Positions 14,798-20,060 of a stretch of 27,728 bases of DNA are shown here, one piece after another. Numbering within the stretch: the first letter of the stretch is position 1; each line of letters starts with the position of its first letter. The position numbers and the translations under genes are program-made. The notes beneath the pieces are model-generated. The model was given only the letters and a program-made list of their open reading frames with translations. It was not told where the DNA came from and ran no database searches. The DNA lies in assembly GCA_900552495.1 (NCBI GenBank), contig URZY01000013.1:1-27728 (forward strand), read 5' to 3'. Origin of the DNA: an uncultured Mycoplasmatota bacterium (GTDB lineage: Bacteria > Bacillota_I > Bacilli_A > RF39 > UBA660).

Positions 14798-15576
14798 TAA
14801 TCTAGCCTCTCATAACAACCTGTACTTGATATTTCGGCTCGTCTATCAAGCTGATTATTATTTTTTGATTTTTTATTATTAAATTGTTCAATATATCTTT
14901 TTGCATCATTTAATGTTTGTACATTGGCCTTTTTCCAATTGTAAATAATTCTGTCTATATACTTCATTACAAATTGTCCTGCTGTAGATGCTTCCATAAC
15001 TGCTAATTTTAAAATATCAATTGGATAATTCCATGTTCTAATCATTTCAATTTCTAAAGGACTTATAGTTCTTCCAAATTCTTTCTCAATAATTTCAAAA
15101 ATTTGTATAAACGTATCTTGACCCATTTCAAATTGTTCAGGTGTATCTGTTGTATTTATATTACTATTATTATTACTATTCTTTTCTATACTGGGTTGCC
15201 AGTTGGTTGCCAAATGGTTGCCAGAGTCATTTTCATCTGATAATTTATAGATTTTATCAGTAACAGACAGCTGATTTCTCTCGTCAATATGTATTGTCGG
15301 ATTATACCTATCTTTACGAATTGTATTGTGTATAAGCCAATGTCTTATTACACATACTTTATTCTCAAATGGTATTAAATAATTTTTAGCAATCAATACC
15401 CTTAAATCATCTTCAGAACAGCCAATCATTTTAATTATCTTCATCGGTGAATCTATAAAGCCATCATCATCCGCTCTCATACAAAAATCATAATACAAGA
15501 GTCGTGTAGATATTGGCATCTGAAGAAACAAATCGGTATCAATTATATTCATGCTTAGCATTCTTTTCTGTGCCAT
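14797..15576 (-). CDS. Replisome organiser with DnaD-like domain
   Basis: This 259-residue replication initiator has an N-terminal winged-helix region, MAQKRMLSMNIIDTDLFLQMP and RLLYYDFCMRADDDGFI, which is characteristic of phage replisome organisers. A low-complexity linker (about 113-148) encodes the iterons and contains NHLATNWQP. A C-terminal DnaD/DnaB_2-like domain follows (FGRTISPLEIEMIRTW..., WNYPIDILKLAVMEAS, YIDRIIYNWKK). It should bind the origin inside its own gene and recruit the helicase encoded next. A GAGGTTAATTA ribosome site precedes the ATG. Confidence 0.9.
   Translation of the reverse strand: MAQKRMLSMNIIDTDLFLQMPISTRLLYYDFCMRADDDGFIDSPMKIIKMIGCSEDDLRVLIAKNYLIPFENKVCVIRHWLIHNTIRKDRYNPTIHIDERNQLSVTDKIYKLSDENDSGNHLATNWQPSIEKNSNNNSNINTTDTPEQFEMGQDTFIQIFEIIEKEFGRTISPLEIEMIRTWNYPIDILKLAVMEASTAGQFVMKYIDRIIYNWKKANVQTLNDAKRYIEQFNNKKSKNNNQLDRRAEISSTGCYERLD
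15146..15223 (-). other. Putative phage replication origin
   Basis: Three copies of TGGCAACC (minus strand) occur at an exact 11-bp period: plus GGTTGCCA at 15194-15201, 15205-15212 and 15216-15223. They lie inside the replisome organiser gene. Directly beside them, 15146-15190 is almost pure A/T (TATTTATATTACTATTATTA), which is a good unwinding element. Iterons within the initiator gene are the standard origin arrangement in this class of phages. Confidence 0.75.
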
Positions 15577-15686
15577 TAATTAACCTCCCTCTTGAAAAAA
15601 GAAAAGTTTTGTTGTATACTACAAATGTCATTTTGACAAAGGGAACTTTCTTGGTCGTTGGTTTCCTTTTTTTGTGTCTTAATCAT
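15576..15686 (-). CDS. Possible 36-residue ORF
   Basis: MIKTQKKETNDQESSLCQNDICSIQQNFSFFKREVN is split here as MIKTQKKETN..., then CQNDIC, then a KREVN end whose codons form the ribosome site of the next gene. It overlaps the upstream stop by 8 nt with GGAGAAGAAAAAA before the ATG. Coupling on both sides supports it, but it is too short to recognise. Confidence 0.35.
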   Translation of the reverse strand: MIKTQKKETNDQESSLCQNDICSIQQNFSFFKREVN

Positions 15687-15903
15687 TTTTTTCTTCTCCA
15701 AATAAATCATCAAATAAATATTCACTAATGAATCCACATAACATGAATGTAAATCCTCCATATAACGTCCATCCCATTGTTGTTTTATGCATCCAGCTAT
15801 ATATAGTCATCATGTAAAAATCATGTACTATTACTGAAATACAAATCATTAAAACTATAATCTTAAATAAGTTTCTCCATTTTATTTTTTGTCTTTTCTT
15901 CAT
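15679..15903 (-). CDS. 74-residue two-helix membrane protein
   Basis: A basic N-terminus (MKKRQKIKWRN) is followed by two transmembrane segments (LFKIIVLMICISVIVHDFYMM and TLYGGFTFMLCGFISEYLF) and an acidic tail (DDLFGEEKND). An AGGAGAAAAAGGGAA region precedes the ATG. It sits between the putative excisionase and the replisome organiser. No family is recognised. A larger ORF overlapping in another frame (to 15761) is a shadow apart from its last 36 codons. Confidence 0.6.
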   Translation of the reverse strand: MKKRQKIKWRNLFKIIVLMICISVIVHDFYMMTIYSWMHKTTMGWTLYGGFTFMLCGFISEYLFDDLFGEEKND

Positions 15904-15920
15904 TTCCCTTTTTCTCCTTT

Positions 15921-16148
15921 TTAAAATCCAAATTTCTTTCGTACAAGTTTAGTAAGAGCAAGCATTGGTCGTTCACCAGGAATTACATATTTTTTTTCTT
16001 CCATTTCTTCTCTAGCTTCTTTTATATACTTTAAAGCTTTTGAATATGAAATTTCTGGTATTAAAACTTGCAAATCATCTGCAGTTATATAAAGCTGTTC
16101 TAAAATTTGTTCTTTTGTCTTGTCAGGGACTTTTCTTTTCTTTGTCAT
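15921..16148 (-). CDS. Small HTH protein, possible excisionase
   Basis: This 75-residue protein begins MTKKRKVPDKTKEQ. Then ITADDLQVLIPEISYSKALKYIKEAREEMEEKK forms a winged-HTH/MerR-like fold like that of phage excisionases and Cox-type regulators. The YVIPGERPMLALTKLVRKKFGF end matches the usual 'G..i.....v....f..KFG' close of these proteins. A perfect AAGGAGATCAAA ribosome site fixes the ATG at 16148. It is early in the leftward operon, where xis is expected. Its codons 5-12 are complementary to the candidate small RNA at 18.7 kb, and its ribosome site overlaps the opposing promoter at 16159. Confidence 0.65.
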   Translation of the reverse strand: MTKKRKVPDKTKEQILEQLYITADDLQVLIPEISYSKALKYIKEAREEMEEKKYVIPGERPMLALTKLVRKKFGF

Positions 16149-16158
16149 TTTGATCTCC

Positions 16159-16187
16159 TTGATATTTCTTATTTTCTCCTTTACAAT
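16159..16187 (+). promoter_or_regulatory. Sigma-A promoter for the rightward membrane gene
   Basis: TTGATA, a 17-bp spacer and TACAAT match the consensus at 5 of 6 positions in each box. Transcription would start about 16194, a few bases before AAAGGAGG at 16195-16202. The promoter lies over the ribosome site and leader of the putative excisionase on the other strand. Confidence 0.75.
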
Positions 16188-16209
16188 ATTTTTAAAAGGA
16201 GGTGTTTTT

Positions 16210-16602
16210 TTGAATACAACCATAATTGTTGCAATCATTACTGCTTGTTCTGCTATTATTCCTCAAATCGCTATCACAATTATTAAAAATCATTATGATT
16301 TAAAATTGAAAAAGATTGAAATGTATGAACAGGCAAAACGTGAAGCATTAAATAATTTTATTAGTTCTGCCACTATTTGTTCATTAAACTCAAATGAACC
16401 AAATTCTTCTCAGTTACATAATTTATATGAGTCTGTATATACTATTTTGGCTTACTTTCCGGAAGCCGATGAAATCTTGAGTGAGTTTGAATTAAAATAT
16501 ATTTATTCACACAAGAATGATCACGACATAGATAGGCTTTCCAAAGCAACTCTAAGAACTATAGTTATAAAACTAACCAAATTATTATCTGAAAAATACT
16601 AA
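16210..16602 (+). CDS. Membrane-anchored protein expressed against the early operon
   Basis: This 130-residue protein starts at TTG (16210), 7 nt after AAAGGAGG. An upstream in-frame ATG at 16120 is rejected because it lies before the promoter. The N-terminus is one transmembrane helix (TTIIVAIITACSAIIPQIAITII), followed by a charged helix (KNHYDLKLKKIEMYEQAKREAL) and a helical cytoplasmic domain ending LTKLLSEKY. It is the only rightward gene within the leftward early operon and has its own promoter and terminator, so it should be made in the lysogen. Superinfection exclusion or another lysogen trait is a reasonable guess. No family is recognised with confidence. Confidence 0.7.
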   Translation: MNTTIIVAIITACSAIIPQIAITIIKNHYDLKLKKIEMYEQAKREALNNFISSATICSLNSNEPNSSQLHNLYESVYTILAYFPEADEILSEFELKYIYSHKNDHDIDRLSKATLRTIVIKLTKLLSEKY

Positions 16603-16729
16603 ATAAAATTAATTGATATATGGCATTACAAAGGTCATATATTTTATTTTGATTTTTTAAGTGAATGTAAATTGATATTAATATTTGCCATATTGCTACA
16701 ATCAACGTACTTAATAATTTTTCTTTCAT
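16565..16729 (-). CDS. Possible 54-residue membrane protein
   Basis: MKEKLLSTLIVAIWQILISIYIHL and IYQLILFSIFQIIIWLVL are two hydrophobic segments separated by KNQNKIYDLCN. AGGAG lies 6 nt before the ATG, directly after the Cro-like stop. It is antisense to the last 38 nt of the rightward membrane gene and to its terminator. The strong ribosome site supports it, but AT-rich DNA easily encodes hydrophobic ORFs. Confidence 0.4.
   Translation of the reverse strand: MKEKLLSTLIVAIWQILISIYIHLKNQNKIYDLCNAIYQLILFSIFQIIIWLVL
16616..16656 (+). terminator. Terminator of the rightward membrane gene
   Basis: ATATATGGC, a 9-nt loop and GTCATATAT form a 9-bp stem with one G-U pair, followed by TTTATTTTGATTTTTT. 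It starts 13 nt after the gene's stop codon. On the minus strand no T-run follows, so the early transcript can pass. Confidence 0.65.
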
Positions 16730-16742
16730 TTATTCTCCTATT

Positions 16743-16991
16743 CTATTCATCAATACTTTTTATTGCAATTTGCAATATATTTTTTAAAAAAAATTCAAAT
16801 AAATTACAATCTAAAAATTCTGATAAAATTAAAGCCTGCTCTAAACTCAATTTATTAGGATTATATTCCAACTCTCTATACGTAGGAATAGATATATTTA
16901 AGATTTTTGAACATTCTTCCTGACTTTTTTTATTTTTAAAACGTTGTAATCTTATTTTTTCACTAAGCAAATCTATTTCCTCACTATTCAT
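16743..16991 (-). CDS. Cro-like XRE regulator
   Basis: This 82-residue HTH-XRE protein contains IRLQRFKNKKSQEECSKILNISIPTYRELEYNPNKLSLEQALILSEFLDCNLFEFF, a full helix-turn-helix of the Cro/CI type. It is the first gene of the leftward early operon, preceded by AAGGAGG and a promoter that carries an operator in its spacer. By position it plays the role of Cro. Its 3' end (codons for ILQIAI) contains an exact copy of the operator. Confidence 0.85.
   Translation of the reverse strand: MNSEEIDLLSEKIRLQRFKNKKSQEECSKILNISIPTYRELEYNPNKLSLEQALILSEFLDCNLFEFFLKNILQIAIKSIDE
16762..16776. promoter_or_regulatory. Third operator, inside the cro-like gene
   Basis: ATTGCAATTTGCAAT, a perfect 15-bp palindrome, is identical to the operator at 17022-17036 and 260 bp away from it. 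It lies in coding DNA near the 3' end of the Cro-like gene. Confidence 0.7.
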
Positions 16992-17014
16992 AATTTTACC
17001 TCCTTACATTTGTA

Positions 17015-17043
17015 ATTATATATTGCAATTTGCAATATGTCAA
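17015..17043 (-). promoter_or_regulatory. Early (PR-like) promoter with operator O1
   Basis: TTGACA, a 17-bp spacer and TATAAT on the minus strand match the sigma-A consensus perfectly. The spacer holds the palindrome ATTGCAATTTGCAAT (17022-17036), so a bound regulator would block RNA polymerase directly. Transcription should begin near 17008, just before AAGGAGG at 16999-17005. Confidence 0.9.
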
Positions 17044-17048
17044 TTCTT

Positions 17049-17065
17049 TTTTGCAAATTGCAAAA
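17049..17065. promoter_or_regulatory. Operator O2
   Basis: TTTTGCAAATTGCAAAA is a 17-bp perfect palindrome sharing the TTGCAA-N-TTGCAA core with O1. Its centre is 28 bp from that of O1, and it lies upstream of both divergent promoters. A half-site (TTGCA) overlaps the -35 of the repressor promoter. Confidence 0.8.
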
Positions 17066-17071
17066 AAAATA

Positions 17072-17100
17072 TTGCACACAATGTATAATAATGCTATAAT
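17072..17100 (+). promoter_or_regulatory. Repressor (PRM-like) promoter
   Basis: TTGCAC, a 17-bp spacer ending TGC, then TATAAT gives a strong extended -10 promoter. The -35 includes a TTGCA half-operator, so repressor could autoregulate here. AGAAAGGAATAACATT lies between it and the repressor ATG. Confidence 0.85.
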
Positions 17101-17122
17101 TTAGCCAGAAAGGAATAACATT

Positions 17123-17467
17123 ATGACAAACTTTTTCGCAAAAAATATTAAATATTTAAGACTTAAAAAAAATATAGATCAACAGGTCATGGCAGAAGAT
17201 TTAGGTGTTGCACAATCAACTTTAAGCTGCTGGGAAAATGGATTAAGAACTCCCGATTTAGATATGATAGCTAAAATTTCAAAATATTTAAATGTCTATG
17301 ACGATTTTATTACAAGAGATTTAAGCAAAACTAATTCTACTTTCGATGAATTAGACATACTTTTCAGTAAAAATAAAGATATTTTGACAGACGAAGATAA
17401 AGAATATATGAAATTTATAATAGAAAAAAGAAAAAGGGAAATTGATAAACAATTAGACGGAGAGTAA
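17123..17467 (+). CDS. CI-like repressor, XRE family
   Basis: The protein has 114 residues with an N-terminal HTH (NIKYLRLKKNIDQQVMAEDLGVAQSTLSCWENGLRTPDLDMIAKISKYLNV) and a helical C-terminal half. It has no LexA/CI-type autoprotease domain. Together with the ImmA-like gene starting 2 nt later, this matches the ImmR/ImmA arrangement in which the repressor is inactivated by a metallopeptidase. It likely binds the TTGCAA-N-TTGCAA operators and holds the early promoter off in the lysogen. Confidence 0.9.
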   Translation: MTNFFAKNIKYLRLKKNIDQQVMAEDLGVAQSTLSCWENGLRTPDLDMIAKISKYLNVYDDFITRDLSKTNSTFDELDILFSKNKDILTDEDKEYMKFIIEKRKREIDKQLDGE

Positions 17468-17468
17468 T

Positions 17469-17810
17469 ATGGACTTGTATAATTTATTAAATAAAGAAAT
17501 TACTCAACAAGAACTTTTAAATTATTACAATGCAGCTATTGTATATGAAAAATTACCTAATGATATAAATGGTTGTGTTATGAATTATAGAGGTGTTAAC
17601 TTAATAATAGTTGACAAAGATTTATCTTACTATAAAAAGAAAAAGACAATTCTCCATGAGTTAGCCCACATTGAGTTAAGTCAATTAAATCAAATAGACA
17701 ACGATTTATTCGCTTTCAAAAGAGATAAATACGAAGACGAAGCTGATAGATATATTAAATTTTTGTCAGATATAGTTGACAAAAAGAAAGGAAGTATTAA
17801 TGAACACTGA
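17469..17810 (+). CDS. ImmA/IrrE-type metallopeptidase
   Basis: This 113-residue protein contains HELAHIEL (about 63-70), the HExxH zinc site of the ImmA/IrrE family, with a downstream YEDEADRYIKF segment that supplies the third ligand. In ICEBs1 and related phages ImmA cleaves the partner repressor after damage or quorum signals. It is short compared with ICEBs1 ImmA (about 170 residues), as is common in phage versions. GGAGAG precedes the ATG, and its end overlaps the next gene by 11 nt. Confidence 0.92.
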   Translation: MDLYNLLNKEITQQELLNYYNAAIVYEKLPNDINGCVMNYRGVNLIIVDKDLSYYKKKKTILHELAHIELSQLNQIDNDLFAFKRDKYEDEADRYIKFLSDIVDKKKGSINEH

Positions 17811-18645
17811 ACTAACAGAAAACAAAGAATTAGTTTTATTTGAAAATAATAAAATAAGGAGAAAAGAATACAAAGGTGAATGGTATTATTCAATTGTTGA
17901 TATAATCGGAATATTAACTGAAAGTGTTAATCCTAACGATTATTGGTATAGGCTAAAAAAAAGAATGCAAGAAGAAGAATTTTTTGAACTATCGACAAAT
18001 TGTCGACGTTTCAAATTGGTTGCTCAAGATGGTAAAATGCGTTTAACTGATTGTGCCAGTAGAGAAACTATATTCAGAATTATACAAAGCGTTCCTAGTC
18101 CTAATGCCGAGCCATTTAAACTATGGTTTGCACGATTAGCAGAAGAAAGAATACAAGAAGTTATTGATCCTTCTTTAGCAATAGAAAGAGCAAGAATAAC
18201 ATATTTAAAAAAGGGCTATTCTGAAGAGTGGATTAATGCCAGAATAAAAGGTATTCCTGCTAGAAATGAATTGACTGATGAATGGAAAAACAGAGGTGCA
18301 AAAACATCTAAAGATTTTGCTATACTAACTGATGAAATAAGTAGAGGAACATTTGGAATTACAACTAATAAACATAAGAGCATCAAAAATCTTGATAAGA
18401 AACAAGCATTAAGGGACAATATGTCACCAATGGAATTAGCTCTTACTACACTAGCAGAAGTTACTACCACAGAATTACATAGAACTAATGATTCACAAGG
18501 TATGCGAGCTTTAAAGAATGATGCTAGTACCGGTGGAAATATTGCAGCTATTACTAGAAGAAATATTGAAAAAGAGTTGGGTAAGCCTGTTGTAACAGCC
18601 GAAAATGCAATCAATTTCAAAAATCAAAAACAAATTAGTGAATAA
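17800..18645 (+). CDS. Bro-N domain protein, antirepressor type
   Basis: This 281-residue protein starts at the ATG at 17800 after AAAGGAAG, overlapping the peptidase gene. The Bro-N domain covers about 10-110 (WYYSIVDIIGILTESVNPNDYWYRLKKRM, FRIIQSVPSPNAEPFKLWFARLAEERIQE). The C-terminal part contains ELTDEWKNRG, a TNEISR-like ILTDEISRGTFG, and GGNIAAITRRNIEKELGKPVVTAEN, typical of a widespread phage and chromosomal Bro family. Bro-N domains bind DNA and occur in antirepressors. Its place in the lysogeny operon rather than under lytic control is unusual for a classical antirepressor. Confidence 0.88.
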   Translation: MNTELTENKELVLFENNKIRRKEYKGEWYYSIVDIIGILTESVNPNDYWYRLKKRMQEEEFFELSTNCRRFKLVAQDGKMRLTDCASRETIFRIIQSVPSPNAEPFKLWFARLAEERIQEVIDPSLAIERARITYLKKGYSEEWINARIKGIPARNELTDEWKNRGAKTSKDFAILTDEISRGTFGITTNKHKSIKNLDKKQALRDNMSPMELALTTLAEVTTTELHRTNDSQGMRALKNDASTGGNIAAITRRNIEKELGKPVVTAENAINFKNQKQISE

Positions 18646-18675
18646 AAAAAGATCTCGTGTTGGTAGCACGAGATC
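18644..18675 (-). terminator. Intrinsic terminator of the small RNA
   Basis: GATCTCGTG (18651-18659) and CACGAGATC (18667-18675) give a perfect 9-bp stem with a 7-nt loop. Seven Ts follow on the minus strand only (plus A7 at 18644-18650). On the plus strand no T-run follows, so the Bro-to-integrase transcript is not stopped here. Confidence 0.85.
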
Positions 18676-18738
18676 AAAACCTAAAATAGGTACACAAAAG
18701 TAAAAAGTCCCTGACAAGACAAATTCTTTTTTGTGTAC
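18644..18738 (-). ncRNA. Candidate antisense small RNA against the excisionase mRNA
   Basis: The predicted minus-strand RNA is about 95 nt. Its 5' end forms a 10-bp stem (GTACACAAAA 18738-18729 with TTTTGTGTAC 18699-18690) around a 29-nt loop. The loop includes TTGTCTTGTCAGGGACTTTT, part of a 21-nt stretch (18703-18723) perfectly complementary to the putative excisionase mRNA at 16114-16134. The 3' end is a strong terminator hairpin. A promoter lies just upstream. The same DNA strand pair is the leader of the integrase gene, so the RNA is also cis-antisense there. Structure and complementarity are seen directly; expression and function are inferred. Confidence 0.65.
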
Positions 18739-18739
18739 T
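18711..18739 (+). promoter_or_regulatory. Possible integrase promoter
   Basis: CTGACA, a 17-bp spacer and TGTACT (4 of 6 in the -10) face right toward the integrase and overlap the small RNA's 5' part head-on. This is weaker than the opposing promoter. The integrase may also be read from the repressor operon. Confidence 0.35.
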
Positions 18740-18742
18740 TAC

Positions 18743-18771
18743 ATTTTAACATATTCAAGTAGTTATTACAA
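18743..18771 (-). promoter_or_regulatory. Promoter of the candidate small RNA
   Basis: On the minus strand TTGTAA, a 17-bp spacer ending TGT, then TAAAAT gives an extended -10 promoter with 4/6 and 5/6 matches. Predicted start is about 18738-18735, which puts the 5' hairpin at the very start of the transcript. It has no other leftward gene to serve. Confidence 0.7.
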
Positions 18772-18790
18772 GAAAAAGGAGATGTAAGTT

Positions 18791-19936
18791 ATGGCAGTTT
18801 ATAACGAAAAAAACAAAGCGAAATGGACTAAAGATGGTCGACATTGGTACTTTAGAAAAAGTTATAGAGATTCTAAAGGAAAAATAAGATATTATAAATC
18901 AAAAATGTTCGAAACAAGAGAAATAGCAGAAAGTGAAGAATTACTTTTTTTAACCAAGCGAGATAATCCTTCTTTAGTAAAATTTGAAGTTGTGGCACTA
19001 GATTATTTTAAATACATGTATGCTACAAAAAAAGAATCTACTGTTTATTCATACGAGAATGTCTATAAGCATCATTTAAAGCCTTATTTCGAGCACTTTT
19101 ACATAAATAATATAAATACACGCATTATCAACAATTGGAAGTTAGAAGTTCAAAAGACTAATTCTAGCATTGCTTATTTAAATAAAATGTACAATATCCT
19201 TAAGGGAATATTTGATTTTGCTATCAAAAACTATAATATTGAAACTAATTTCGTCCAATTATGTGGAAGATTTGAAAAAACAAATGAGAGTGTAATTGAT
19301 GATAAAGAGAAAATTAGATATATCACATACGAAGAATTCACAACACTTATATCAACAATAGAAGACATTGCTTGGAAAACATTTTTTATATTTTTATATT
19401 ATACTGGAATGCGTAAAGGTGAAGTTCAAGCACTAAATTGGAATGATATTAACTTTGATAAAAACGAAATACGAGTTAATAAAACTTTATCAGTAAAAAC
19501 AAAAGATGCATATAAAATTACAAATACTAAAAATTATATTAATAGAACTATTATAATGAGCAAAACATTAAAAGAACAATTATTAGAATATAAAGATTAT
19601 TGCAAACAATACACGGATTTTAAAGAATCATGGTTTGTGTTCGGCTGCAGTAGATTTTTAGCACAAACTACTATAGATAATAATAAACATAAATATTTTA
19701 AACTAGCAAAAATACACGAAATAACTATTCATGAGTTTAGACATAGTCATGTATCTTTATTAATCAATGAATATATAAAAACCTCTAAAGAAAAAAATAT
19801 GAAAATAGATACCGCCAAATTCTTCTTAATGATGTCAAATCGTATGGGACATACAATACAGGTCATGCAAGAAACTTATATGCACTTATTTCCTACTATT
19901 CAAAATGAGATTGTCGACTTATTGGACAATCTTTAA
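18791..19936 (+). CDS. int: Phage integrase, tyrosine recombinase
   Basis: This full-length integrase has 381 residues. An N-terminal arm-binding domain (GRHWYFRKSYRDSKGKIRYYKSKMF) is followed by a SAM-like core-binding domain (about 62-165) and the catalytic domain. Catalytic residues: Arg208 in YTGMRKGE, a Lys near 247, His314-x-x-Arg317 in IHEFRHSH, His354 in RMGHT, and Tyr363 in QETYMHLF. AAAAAGGAGATG precedes the ATG. It ends 94 bp from the 3' end of ssrA and is oriented toward it, the usual layout for an integrase using a tmRNA gene as attachment site. Confidence 0.95.
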   Translation: MAVYNEKNKAKWTKDGRHWYFRKSYRDSKGKIRYYKSKMFETREIAESEELLFLTKRDNPSLVKFEVVALDYFKYMYATKKESTVYSYENVYKHHLKPYFEHFYINNINTRIINNWKLEVQKTNSSIAYLNKMYNILKGIFDFAIKNYNIETNFVQLCGRFEKTNESVIDDKEKIRYITYEEFTTLISTIEDIAWKTFFIFLYYTGMRKGEVQALNWNDINFDKNEIRVNKTLSVKTKDAYKITNTKNYINRTIIMSKTLKEQLLEYKDYCKQYTDFKESWFVFGCSRFLAQTTIDNNKHKYFKLAKIHEITIHEFRHSHVSLLINEYIKTSKEKNMKIDTAKFFLMMSNRMGHTIQVMQETYMHLFPTIQNEIVDLLDNL

Positions 19937-19987
19937 AAAGTATTAAATTTTAAGATAAGATTATAAAGTATTGTCCTAAAATTGTCG
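19910..19987. repeat. Four ATTGTC(C/G) motifs, possible integrase arm sites
   Basis: ATTGTCG at 19910-19916, its reverse GGACAAT at 19924-19930, ATTGTCC at 19970-19976 and ATTGTCG at 19981-19987 lie in the last bases of int and the gap to ssrA. Clustered short repeats beside the core site are what arm-type integrase sites look like. This is an inference from spacing and position. Confidence 0.5.
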
Positions 19988-19990
19988 TAA

Positions 19991-20019
19991 GCAAAATAAA
20001 AACGTTGATATATCAACGT
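19991..20019 (-). terminator. ssrA terminator
   Basis: The palindrome ACGTTGATATATCAACGT (20002-20019) is followed on the minus strand by TTTTATTTTGC. It begins 12 nt after the tmRNA 3' end. Because integration happens in the ssrA 3' end, this terminator may be phage-supplied. Confidence 0.75.
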
Positions 20020-20030
20020 AAAATACCTAT

Positions 20031-20060
20031 TGGTGGAGCTGAGGAGAATCGAACTCCTGT
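20031..20060. other. Probable prophage right attachment site
   Basis: The ssrA 3' terminal region (T-loop and acceptor strand) lies between int and host genes and is intact. Integrases often use this segment because the phage copy restores the gene. The partner copy would be beyond the left edge, so the exact core cannot be defined here. Confidence 0.6.

Noticed and set aside
16120..16209. N-terminal extension of the rightward membrane protein from an ATG at 16120
   Set aside because: The consensus promoter at 16159-16187 and the AAAGGAGG at 16195-16202 lie downstream of it; the extension is the reverse of the xis start.
16672..16923. 83-codon rightward hydrophobic ORF
   Set aside because: It is antisense to the Cro-like HTH gene, which has a clear family match, promoter and ribosome site.
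18216..18620. 134-codon leftward ORF
   Set aside because: It is antisense to the Bro-N gene and has no ribosome site or recognisable features.
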